Assembly: GCA_023429545.1 (NCBI GenBank)
Contig: JAEYUU010000314.1
Coordinates: 1 to 7,111, forward strand
DNA: 7,111 nucleotides
Reading direction: 5' to 3'
DNA from: Verrucomicrobiota bacterium
GTDB lineage: Bacteria > Verrucomicrobiota > Verrucomicrobiia > Verrucomicrobiales > Verrucomicrobiaceae
Each line of letters starts with the position of its first letter. The first letter of the stretch is position 1. The translations under genes were made by a program, and so were the position numbers. Positions 1-5,467 of the stretch are shown piece by piece. The notes below the pieces were generated by a model. That model saw only the letters and a list, made by a program, of their open reading frames with translations, was not told the DNA's origin and did no database searches.

Positions 1-150
1 ATCATGACCCCCGCCCAGGTGGCTGAGGCTCTCGGCGTGACCGAGGCGGACGTGATTGCCAGCATCGACTCCGGTGATCTCAAGGGCAAGAAGATCGGCA
101 GCGCCTACCGCATCACTCGCGGCGCGCTGGAGGAGTTCCTGAAGCACTAA
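1..150 (+). CDS. 3' end of a gene: C-terminal excisionase/MerR-like helix-turn-helix (partial)
   Basis: The frame is open from the window edge and stops at TAA 148-150. The visible 49 residues run from a T-P-A-Q-V-A-E-A-L-G-V helix-turn-helix start, through a second helix (ADVIASIDSGDL), to the wing-like KKIGSAYRITRGAL and a closing helix EEFLKH. This is the layout of the excisionase/MerR-type HTH_17 DNA-binding fold. A methionine at codon 2 (base 4) could in principle start a tiny 48-residue protein. However, the frame stays open to the edge, and such domains often sit at the C-terminus of larger proteins, so I treat it as partial. It lies 125 bp upstream of a YdjG-like gene on the same strand. 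In Bacillus, YdjG is encoded beside the SPFH protein YdjI, so the missing part could be an SPFH/band-7 protein; that is only a context guess. Confidence 0.72.
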   Translation: MMTPAQVAEALGVTEADVIASIDSGDLKGKKIGSAYRITRGALEEFLKH

Positions 151-191
151 GCACTGACCGCGCACTTCCCGTGCCGCTCCTTGAAGTTCCA

Positions 192-219
192 GCGTCCCTG
201 ACCGCCATGGCGGGGACGC
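192..219. other. Stem-loop in the spacer before the zinc-ribbon gene
   Basis: GCGTCCC (192-198) pairs perfectly with GGGACGC (213-219). Inside it, CGC (203-205) can pair with GCG (210-212). The core 202-213 is itself a perfect 12-bp palindrome, CCGCCATGGCGG. No T-run follows, so this is not a standard intrinsic terminator. It could be an RNA processing or attenuation structure, an operator, or chance in GC-rich DNA. The rest of the 125-bp spacer shows nothing I can name. Confidence 0.4.
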
Positions 220-275
220 GGCCCTGACGGAATGCTTCACGCGCCCCGGCGATTCTCCGCGTCTCATCTCCTTCA

Positions 276-1349
276 ATGTCCGAGCTCACCGCCCTTCGCA
301 AATTCCCCTGCCCCGCCTGTGGCGCGGAAGCAGAATGGAACCCGGCCAAGCAGATGCTGGTCTGCCCTTTCTGCGGCACCCAGTCGCCTGCGGAGATCAA
401 AAGCGACGGCACGCTGGTGGAGGAGAACGACCTCCTCGCAGCGCTACGTTCTCTGCCCGAGGATCAGCGAGGCTGGGCGGCGGAGAAGAAGACGGTGCGC
501 TGCCAGAACTGCAACGCCATCTCCGTGTTCGATGAGAAACGTGTGGCGCAACGCTGCGACTTCTGTGGCTCGCCTTCGCTCATCTCGGTGGATGACATCA
601 AGGCACCTGTACGACCTGCGGGCGTGCTCGCATTCACCGTGGCAAATACGAAGGTGCGGGAGGACATCCGCAAATGGTACGGCAGCCACTGGTTTGCCCC
701 GAACAACCTCAAGGACAAGGCGCTCACAGACACGCTGCATGGCATCTACCTGCCGTATTGGACCTTCGACGCGCACGTCGCCGCCGACTGGCCCGCCGAG
801 GCTGGTTACCGCTATACCGTTCGGGGATCGGATGGAAAGTCACAGACCCGCATTCGCTGGGAGCATGCCAGCGGGGCACTGGAGCATTTTTTCGATGACA
901 CACTCGTGCCAGCCTCCCAGGGTGTGCACCCGAAGCTTCTCTTGAAGCTGGAACCCTTTCCCACCACCACGGCGCTCCTGCCGTATGACCCCGGCTACCT
1001 TTCCGGCTGGGTGGTGGAGCAGTACCAGATCGATCTCGTCGCCGCGGCGCAGGCCTCACGCGCCCGCATGGATGGTGAGGTGCGCAGCATGTGCTCCCGT
1101 CAGGTGCCCGGTGACACCCAGCGCAACCTGCGCGTGCAGGCCCACTACTCTGCGCAGACCTTCAAGCACATCCTGCTGCCCATCTGGCTGCTCACCTACA
1201 ACTACGGGCACAAGACCTTCCAGGTCGCGGTGAATGGCGCCACCGGAAAAATTGCGGGCGAGTATCCCATCTCGTGGGTCAAGGTCACCCTCGTGGTGAT
1301 CGCCGTGCTGATTGTAATCATCATCTTCGCAGCGCTGCAGGGGAAATAG
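276..1349 (+). CDS. Double zinc-ribbon protein with C-terminal membrane anchor (YdjG-like)
   Basis: The protein has 357 residues. Two TFIIB-like zinc ribbons are visible at the N-terminus: C12-x2-C15/C30-x2-C33 and C76-x2-C79/C94-x2-C97. The middle is a soluble domain rich in Trp and Tyr. Near the C-terminus is the conserved stretch LPIWLLTYNY, then VNGATGKIAGEYP. The last 20 or so residues (about 337-354, VTLVVIAVLIVIIIFAAL) form a single hydrophobic helix, so the bulk should lie in the cytoplasm as a tail-anchored protein. This order matches the B. subtilis YdjG family, which is often mis-annotated as primosomal protein N' or a replication protein. YdjG works with YdjH, YdjI (SPFH) and PspA in membrane-stress response. 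The ATG at 276 is chosen because the first ribbon begins at residue 12; no Shine-Dalgarno is present. The biochemical role is unknown, and helicase-like names should be avoided. Confidence 0.85.
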   Translation: MSELTALRKFPCPACGAEAEWNPAKQMLVCPFCGTQSPAEIKSDGTLVEENDLLAALRSLPEDQRGWAAEKKTVRCQNCNAISVFDEKRVAQRCDFCGSPSLISVDDIKAPVRPAGVLAFTVANTKVREDIRKWYGSHWFAPNNLKDKALTDTLHGIYLPYWTFDAHVAADWPAEAGYRYTVRGSDGKSQTRIRWEHASGALEHFFDDTLVPASQGVHPKLLLKLEPFPTTTALLPYDPGYLSGWVVEQYQIDLVAAAQASRARMDGEVRSMCSRQVPGDTQRNLRVQAHYSAQTFKHILLPIWLLTYNYGHKTFQVAVNGATGKIAGEYPISWVKVTLVVIAVLIVIIIFAALQGK

Positions 1350-1383
1350 AGTGGTCTGCGCCAAAGACAGCGCGCACCACTCT
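1348..1383. terminator. Bidirectional hairpin between convergent genes
   Basis: AGAGTGGT (1348-1355) pairs perfectly over 8 bp with ACCACTCT (1376-1383). GCGC (1358-1361) pairs with GCGC (1372-1375) inside, leaving a 2-nt bulge and a 10-nt loop. The 5' arm begins within the TAG stop of the zinc-ribbon gene, and the 3' arm ends 8 bp before the stop of the opposing gene. There is no strong T-run on either side (minus side reads ATTTCCCC), so it may stop both transcripts only weakly or act as a 3'-end stabiliser. Confidence 0.6.
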
Positions 1384-1391
1384 CCATTCCG

Positions 1392-2243
1392 CTAGGGCCT
1401 CGGCGTCTCACCCGGCTTGGGCGTAGGCGGCTCAGGCTCAAATTCCAGCAACTTCTGGTGCGTGCTCAGGGCCTTGCGAGCCTTGCTGAAGAACTCACTC
1501 AGATCCTCGGGCTTCTTCTCCTGCGCGAGAGCATTGAGCTGGCTCATGGATTTCTCGAAATCGATGTGCGCCGCTGCCATCTGCTTCTGGGCGGCTGAGT
1601 ACGCCGCGCCAAACTTGTCGCTGGCCTCCTGGAAGGCGCGCTTTTCACCCTCCGTGCGGTGGAATTCCTTCTCCTGCTCGCGGTACTCCTTGCTGAACAT
1701 CCTCCTGAAGAAGGAGAATCGTTGATCCGGCGCGTTCAGCGTGACTCCGGCACGGTTGGCTAGATAGGTCTCCAGTTCGGTAAACTCGCGGAAGGGCTTC
1801 TTGTACTGCTGCTGCAGGTAGCTCAGGCCGGTGGCGATCACCGCCAACTTCTGCGCCTCCGCCTTGCTGATTTCCTGTCCGGACTTCACCTTTTGCTCCA
1901 GCAGGTTGATGTAGTCCAGCGTCTTCTTGTTCCCGTCCAGGATGTCGCCGAACTGCGAGAATGCCTGCGCCATGCGCTCACGCTCCGTCTTGCGCAGATC
2001 CTCAATCTCCTTCGCCTGCGCTTCCTTGAGCTGTTTGACGTCCTCATCATGCTGCGCCTTCTGATCCGCCAGGGCTCTGTCTGCCTCCGCTTTGCGCGCC
2101 GCGATCTGGGCCTCCTGATTGTCCACCGTGCGTGTCAGCGCCTCCTCGGCCGCCCGCTCCTCCTGCTTGGATTTCCACACCCATGCGCCCATGCCGCCAA
2201 GCGACAGGACCAGCAACATGTACAGCACGCGAACCTGATTCAT
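1392..2243 (-). CDS. Membrane-anchored coiled-coil protein of unknown function
   Basis: The protein has 283 residues. The N-terminus is a single hydrophobic segment (residues about 6-23, VLYMLLVLSLGGMGAWVW) with basic residues after it (KSK). It reads as an uncleaved signal anchor with no lipobox. Residues about 25-95 are almost pure Ala/Glu/Lys/Arg/Gln/Asp and should form a long coiled coil. A mixed helical middle follows (LDYINLLEQKVKSG, LSYLQQQYKKPFREF), then a second charged helical stretch, and the protein ends in a Pro-rich tail (EPEPPTPKPGETPRP). No catalytic motif was seen. The in-frame ATG 12 codons further upstream (2279) is rejected because AAGGAG sits 7 nt before the chosen ATG and the hydrophobic segment then begins at the N-terminus. 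It is divergent from the secreted oxidoreductase and convergent with the zinc-ribbon gene. An envelope scaffold or spacer role is possible but unproven. Confidence 0.82.
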   Translation of the reverse strand: MNQVRVLYMLLVLSLGGMGAWVWKSKQEERAAEEALTRTVDNQEAQIAARKAEADRALADQKAQHDEDVKQLKEAQAKEIEDLRKTERERMAQAFSQFGDILDGNKKTLDYINLLEQKVKSGQEISKAEAQKLAVIATGLSYLQQQYKKPFREFTELETYLANRAGVTLNAPDQRFSFFRRMFSKEYREQEKEFHRTEGEKRAFQEASDKFGAAYSAAQKQMAAAHIDFEKSMSQLNALAQEKKPEDLSEFFSKARKALSTHQKLLEFEPEPPTPKPGETPRP

Positions 2244-2250
2244 GTGAAGA

Positions 2251-2256
2251 CTCCTT
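2251..2256 (-). promoter_or_regulatory. Shine-Dalgarno site (AAGGAG) of the coiled-coil gene
   Basis: On the minus strand AAGGAG lies 7 nt before the ATG at 2243. It fixes the start of the coiled-coil gene. It is the only clear Shine-Dalgarno in the window; the other complete genes have none. Confidence 0.8.
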
Positions 2257-2308
2257 GTGGGAGGAGTACGATCACGCAAGCCAAAATGTTAGGCCTCCAC
2301 GGATTTGT

Positions 2309-2318
2309 TCTTGCAAGA
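2309..2318. promoter_or_regulatory. 10-bp palindrome in the divergent spacer
   Basis: TCTTGCAAGA is a perfect palindrome 30 bp before the oxidoreductase ATG and about 65 bp before the divergent coiled-coil gene. The 104-bp spacer (2244-2347) must hold promoters for both genes. I could not find convincing -35/-10 pairs with normal spacing: TTGCAA on the minus strand is followed by TAACAT only after 19 bp. An operator is possible; so is chance. Confidence 0.25.
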
Positions 2319-2347
2319 GTGTGGGAATTTGTGGCTTTTCAGTCGTC

Positions 2348-3709
2348 ATGAAACGCATTCCCCGCCCCACTCGCCGCCAGTTTCTCACCGCGAGCGCCGC
2401 AGCCATTGGTTTCCCGACCATCGTGCCGTCCTCAGTCTTTGGACAGAATGCGCCCTCCAAGAAGATCACCATGGCCGTCTTCGGCTGGGGCATGATGGGC
2501 CCTGGAAACACCAACAGCTTTCTCAACGAATCGGACTGCCAGGTCGTCGCTGCTTGCGATGTGGACAAGCAGCATCTGGAAGCCGCACTGGGCAAAATCA
2601 ACGGCCACTACAAGAATACTGACTGCAAAGGCTACCACGACTACCGGGAAGTCATGGCGCGCAAGGACATCGACACCGTGATGCTCGCCCTTCCGGACAA
2701 CTGGCACGCCCTGACCGCTGTGGAGGCCGCCAAAAACGGCAAGGACATCTATGGTGAGAAGCCCCTCGCCCGCACCATCGCCGAACAGCAGGCCATGGTG
2801 AAAGCCGTGCAGAAGCACAACCGCATCTGGCAGACGGGATCCTGGCAGCGCTCCCTGGACAGCTTCCGAATCGCCGCCGAGATCGTGCGCAACGGCCTCA
2901 TCGGAAAACTTACGCGCGTGGAGGTCGGCCTGCCCTCCGGCCATCATGACTTCGCCGGCACCAAGGACAAGATGCAAGTCACTCCCCCACCCGCCCATCT
3001 GGACTATGAGTTCTGGATCGGGCCGGCACAGATGGAAGACTACATCGAAGGCCGCATCCACAAGAACTGGCGTTGGAACTACAATATCGGCGGAGGCCAG
3101 CTCCTCGACTGGATCGGCCACCATTGCGACATCGCCCACTGGGGCATGGACATGGACCGTTCCGGTCCCTCTGAGGTGAAGCCCATCCAGGCGGACTTCC
3201 CTTCTCCGGGCTCCGTGTGGAACACGGCCACGAAGTACCGCTCCGAGCTCACCTACCCGAATGGCGTGGTCATGACGATTGCCGGCGGTCATCCTGACAT
3301 CAAGATGGGCACCAAGTGGATCGGCACAGACGGTTGGGTGTGGGTGGATCGCAGCGGCTTCGACTGCTCCAAACCCGAGCTCAAGCAGAAGATTCAAAAG
3401 CGCGAAGGCGACAAGGTGGTGGAAGCTTTCAAAGCGCCGAAGCTCGGCGAGGATGTCATCAAGAATCCGCTCTACAAGAGCCCGGGACATCATCGGAACT
3501 TCCTGGACAGCGTGAAGTCCCGCCAACCCACCATCACCCCCGTCGAAACCGCCCACCGCAGCGCGACCCCCGGCCACCTCTCGCTGATTTCACTCATCCT
3601 CAATCGCTCCATCAAGTGGGATGCGCAGAAGGAAGTGATCGTGGGAGATGAGGACGCCACGAAACTGCTCACGCGGACGTATCGTGGGGATTGGAAGCTG
3701 GAGGTGTGA
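2348..3709 (+). CDS. Tat-exported Gfo/Idh/MocA-family oxidoreductase
   Basis: The protein has 453 residues. The N-terminus carries a twin-arginine signal (R9-R10-Q-F-L-T, then a hydrophobic Ala/Ile/Phe/Pro stretch to about residue 32, ending VFGQ/NA), so it should be exported folded. The mature part opens with a Rossmann nucleotide-binding loop, G46-W-G48-M-M-G51. The family's E137-K138-P139 motif follows, with the lysine expected at the active site. The C-terminal half has GGGQLLDWIGHHCDIAHWG (248-266), typical of the large planctomycete/verrucomicrobial secreted branch. The family uses NAD(P) to oxidise sugars, inositols or related compounds, and some members (GH109) cleave glycosides by a redox route. 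The substrate cannot be read from sequence. The frame is open 72 codons further upstream, but that part is Pro/Cys-rich and overlaps the divergent gene. The ATG at 2348 places the Tat motif correctly. No Shine-Dalgarno. Confidence 0.92.
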   Translation: MKRIPRPTRRQFLTASAAAIGFPTIVPSSVFGQNAPSKKITMAVFGWGMMGPGNTNSFLNESDCQVVAACDVDKQHLEAALGKINGHYKNTDCKGYHDYREVMARKDIDTVMLALPDNWHALTAVEAAKNGKDIYGEKPLARTIAEQQAMVKAVQKHNRIWQTGSWQRSLDSFRIAAEIVRNGLIGKLTRVEVGLPSGHHDFAGTKDKMQVTPPPAHLDYEFWIGPAQMEDYIEGRIHKNWRWNYNIGGGQLLDWIGHHCDIAHWGMDMDRSGPSEVKPIQADFPSPGSVWNTATKYRSELTYPNGVVMTIAGGHPDIKMGTKWIGTDGWVWVDRSGFDCSKPELKQKIQKREGDKVVEAFKAPKLGEDVIKNPLYKSPGHHRNFLDSVKSRQPTITPVETAHRSATPGHLSLISLILNRSIKWDAQKEVIVGDEDATKLLTRTYRGDWKLEV

Positions 3710-3726
3710 AAGTTCTCGCGAAAGCT

Positions 3727-3749
3727 GGCGCGCTGTCGAACAGCGCGTC
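3727..3749. terminator. Strong GC hairpin downstream of the oxidoreductase gene
   Basis: CGCGCTG (3729-3735) pairs perfectly with CAGCGCG (3741-3747) around the loop TCGAA. A G-T pair and a G-C pair can extend it outward to 3727 and 3749. It starts 18 bp after the TGA of the oxidoreductase gene. No T-run follows, so it may be a factor-assisted terminator, a 3'-end stabiliser, or a copy of a REP-like genomic repeat. The remaining part of the spacer, 3750-3920, between convergent genes, shows no gene or site I can support. Confidence 0.5.
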
Positions 3750-3920
3750 CATCTCCGTCTACGATTCCTGCGCGCAGAGCCACATGGGAAATTCTACTGC
3801 ACCTGCGTAAACACAATCTCCGACAGTATTTCTCTCAACGATGTTACGGGAGTAATTCTCAGCGAACCCAGATTGCCGTTCTGCAACTAAGATTGCTCTC
3901 GTGGGGATGTCCTTCCTCAT

Positions 3921-4799
3921 TCACTCCACCTCCACCACCACCGCCGTGATGTTATCCCGGCCTGACTCCGCGAGCGATGCCTCCACCAGCCGCTGAGCGG
4001 GTGGCTTCGCCGTATCGGTCGGCGAAGGAGTCAGCAGCAGCTCACGGATGGCACGGTCCCAGAGACCATCGGTAAGTCCATCCGTGCAGAAGAGGAACTT
4101 GTCCCCCACCTCGCATTTCACCGCACCGATGTGAGGAGTCAGGATCTGGTGGCCGGCGCCGAGCGCCTGCTGCAGCACATTTTTCCGTGGGTGGGTGCGC
4201 TGCTCGCGCTCATTGATTTTTCCGGTGCGCCGCAGCCAGCCCACGTGCGTGTGATCATGCGTTACCTGCGTCATGCCACCGCCTTCCTTGGGCAGGTAGT
4301 AGATGCGGCTGTCGCCAAGGTGGGCAAAGTACATCCACTCCGGGGTGAACCATCCCAGGCTCAGCGTCGCGCCCATGCCGGCGCATTCGGGGTAGCCGCG
4401 GCCCATGCGCGTGAGCTCCTCGTGGATGCTGTCGAAAAGCGTGTCGAGAATGTCCTCAAAACCGGGCACCATGCGCTGGGCGGAGAACTTGAAGCTGCGC
4501 GGGAGCAGGCGTGTGATCTTGTCCACCGCGATGCGGCTGGCGAACTCCCCCGACGCAGCTCCTCCCATGCCGTCACTCACGGCAAAGATGTAGTCCGACT
4601 CCGCGAGCAAGCCCTCGCCAATCTTCCCCAGGAAGCGCACCTCACGTGCATCAAACGTAAGCGCGAGGAATGCGTCCTCATTGTTGGGCCGGATACGGCC
4701 CCGATGCGTCATGCCAGACCAGTGGAGGTGCGTTGGCAGGGGAGCAGATGCGGAGTCTGGTGTGGGCGCGGGCGAGGAATCGGGTTCAGTTTCGGTCAT
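3921..4799 (-). CDS. PP2C-family (PPM) Ser/Thr protein phosphatase
   Basis: The protein has 292 residues and is soluble, with no membrane helix. After a disordered Ser/Pro/Ala/Asp N-terminus (residues 1-22) come the PP2C motifs in order. R37-P-N-N-E41-D42-A-F is motif 1. D76-G-M-G-G80 is the metal-binding motif. Then come G162-D163-S-R-I-Y-Y, C238-T-D240-G-L-T-D, and the C-terminal G280-R-D282-N-I-T-A-V-V. All the acidic metal ligands expected for the Mn/Mg-dependent hydrolysis of phospho-Ser/Thr are present, so it should be active. Length fits a bare catalytic domain (usually 240-290 residues). There is no PAS, GAF, HAMP or other sensor. Its ATG overlaps the stop of the upstream mini-kinase gene (ATGA), which suggests coupled translation and a shared pathway. 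No Shine-Dalgarno precedes it, consistent with coupling. The natural substrate is unknown; the partner kinase is the first candidate. Confidence 0.95.
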   Translation of the reverse strand: MTETEPDSSPAPTPDSASAPLPTHLHWSGMTHRGRIRPNNEDAFLALTFDAREVRFLGKIGEGLLAESDYIFAVSDGMGGAASGEFASRIAVDKITRLLPRSFKFSAQRMVPGFEDILDTLFDSIHEELTRMGRGYPECAGMGATLSLGWFTPEWMYFAHLGDSRIYYLPKEGGGMTQVTHDHTHVGWLRRTGKINEREQRTHPRKNVLQQALGAGHQILTPHIGAVKCEVGDKFLFCTDGLTDGLWDRAIRELLLTPSPTDTAKPPAQRLVEASLAESGRDNITAVVVEVE

Positions 4800-5233
4800 G
4801 CTGCGGGAGCGGGAAGCGTGGCCTCTTGTGAAGGCGGCTCCTCATCTAGGAGGGTCGCGAACTCGAAGTCAATCACACAAAAGCGACCTTGCCTCGCGTC
4901 GTAGGTGATGTTCCGGAGGAAGGCATCCTCGTGCCGCACCCCGTAGTGTTCCAGTTGGCCGAAGATTTCCTTCATTTTCCCCTCGGACATGTGCTCCACA
5001 CGGGCACCGCAATTCGTGGTCACTAGCTTCAGGGTCTCAGGGTCGGCCTCCAGCACCTTGGGCACAAAGTCGCAGCCCTTCTCCTCTAGATGCTTCAGCA
5101 CCCGTACTTCATTCTCAAAGCGCTCCTTCGCCTGATGACCGCGAAAGGTCTTGTGGACACGGCCGTCGTACCCGATTCGCACCATCGCCCTGACCGTGTC
5201 TTTCACCTCGTGCATGGACGTTGAACATCCCAT
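4796..5233 (-). CDS. Minimal protein-kinase-like protein (145 residues)
   Basis: I do not recognise a named family, but kinase landmarks occur in the right order. A short beta-hairpin VRIGYDGRVHK28TF gives a candidate ATP-binding lysine. A helix RFENE42VRVLKHL gives the matching glutamate. A hinge-like strand (LKLVTTNCG) follows, then the catalytic loop H101-E-D103-A-F-L-R-N108 with the classical five-residue Asp-to-Asn spacing, and D122-F-E in place of DFG. Missing are the glycine-rich loop and everything after the DFG region, so the C-lobe is tiny. The tail (EEPPSQEATLPAPAA) is disordered. This resembles reduced RIO/Kdo-kinase-type folds. It may be a true small kinase, an aminoglycoside/LPS-kinase-like enzyme, or a nucleotide-binding pseudokinase. 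It is the first gene of the operon with the PP2C gene (4-bp overlap). The start at 5233 is the first ATG; Met7 (5215) is an alternative, and neither has a Shine-Dalgarno. Confidence 0.75.
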   Translation of the reverse strand: MGCSTSMHEVKDTVRAMVRIGYDGRVHKTFRGHQAKERFENEVRVLKHLEEKGCDFVPKVLEADPETLKLVTTNCGARVEHMSEGKMKEIFGQLEHYGVRHEDAFLRNITYDARQGRFCVIDFEFATLLDEEPPSQEATLPAPAA

Positions 5234-5257
5234 CCGCTTGCGATGCTGGCAATTCGT

Positions 5258-5276
5258 AAAATGAATGCAGCATTTT
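5258..5276. promoter_or_regulatory. Nested AT-rich dyad upstream of the glnII promoter
   Basis: AAAATG (5258-5263) is the reverse complement of CATTTT (5271-5276). Nested within it, AATGC (5264-5268) mirrors GCATT (5270-5274) about one central A. It lies about 70 bp upstream of the sigma-54 -24 element and 25 bp upstream of the mini-kinase ATG. That is a plausible distance for an enhancer-binding-protein site for glnII, or an operator for the minus-strand operon. The sequence does not match the enterobacterial NtrC consensus. Confidence 0.35.
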
Positions 5277-5293
5277 CCAGGAGAGCGAGAGTC

Positions 5294-5307
5294 GGCGCGG
5301 AAGCGCC
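5294..5307. other. GC inverted repeat with GGAA loop in the divergent spacer
   Basis: GGCGC (5294-5298) and GCGCC (5303-5307) pair around GGAA. It sits about 50 bp upstream of the sigma-54 -24 element and could be a second activator half-site, or the leader hairpin of the minus-strand operon. It is short enough to be chance. Confidence 0.25.
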
Positions 5308-5343
5308 TAAAAGATGGCTTTCACATCTATTTTAAATTGCACA

Positions 5344-5360
5344 TGGCACGGGATGTGCTT
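5344..5360 (+). promoter_or_regulatory. Sigma-54 (-24/-12) promoter of glnII
   Basis: TGGCACG (5344-5350), four bases, then GTGCTT. The invariant GG (5345-5346) and GC (5357-5358) are exactly 10 bp apart. The only departure from the consensus TGGCACG-N4-TTGC is G for the first T of the -12 box. The predicted start is near 5370, giving a leader of about 98 nt. This parallels enterobacterial glnAp2, which is also sigma-54 dependent, so control by a nitrogen-responsive activator such as NtrC is likely. No competing sigma-70 promoter of comparable quality was seen. Confidence 0.72.
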
Positions 5361-5467
5361 CATCGGTGTGCACGCAACACACTAACGGGCAGCATTCAAA
5401 ACGCTTCCAACTCGTGATTTGCCCAACTCAAAGCGACCAACCCTTAACACCCTAAAGCATCCCATCC

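Noticed and set aside
232..945. Open plus-strand frame of 237 codons starting before the zinc-ribbon gene
   Set aside because: Its Arg/Ser/Pro-rich low-complexity translation is typical of an out-of-frame reading of the zinc-ribbon gene.
276..1349. Annotation as primosomal protein N' or another replication helicase
   Set aside because: Only the Cys pattern of zinc ribbons is shared; there are no Walker motifs, and the C-terminus is a membrane helix.
2244..2279. Twelve-codon N-terminal extension of the coiled-coil protein
   Set aside because: AAGGAG at the right distance selects the ATG at 2243, and the extension (MRDRTPPTRSLH) precedes the membrane segment without sense.
2132..2347. Upstream extension of the oxidoreductase by 72 codons
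   Set aside because: It would bury the Tat signal inside the protein and overlap the 5' end of the divergent coiled-coil gene; ATG 2348 is the natural start.
2432..3577. Open frame of 381 codons on the minus strand across the oxidoreductase gene
   Set aside because: The composition is His/Val/Gly/Asp-rich with no domain, while the plus strand encodes a complete Gfo/Idh/MocA protein.
3750..3920. Small gene in the convergent spacer
   Set aside because: Short open frames here have no start context or domain and mostly continue from shadows of the oxidoreductase gene.
4131..4904. Open plus-strand frame of 257 codons
   Set aside because: It lies opposite the PP2C and mini-kinase genes; its residues show no motif and it spans the ATGA junction.
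5228..5233. Lipoprotein or myristoyl-type modification of the MGCSTS start of the mini-kinase
   Set aside because: There is no hydrophobic signal segment before the Cys, and N-myristoylation is not a normal bacterial modification.
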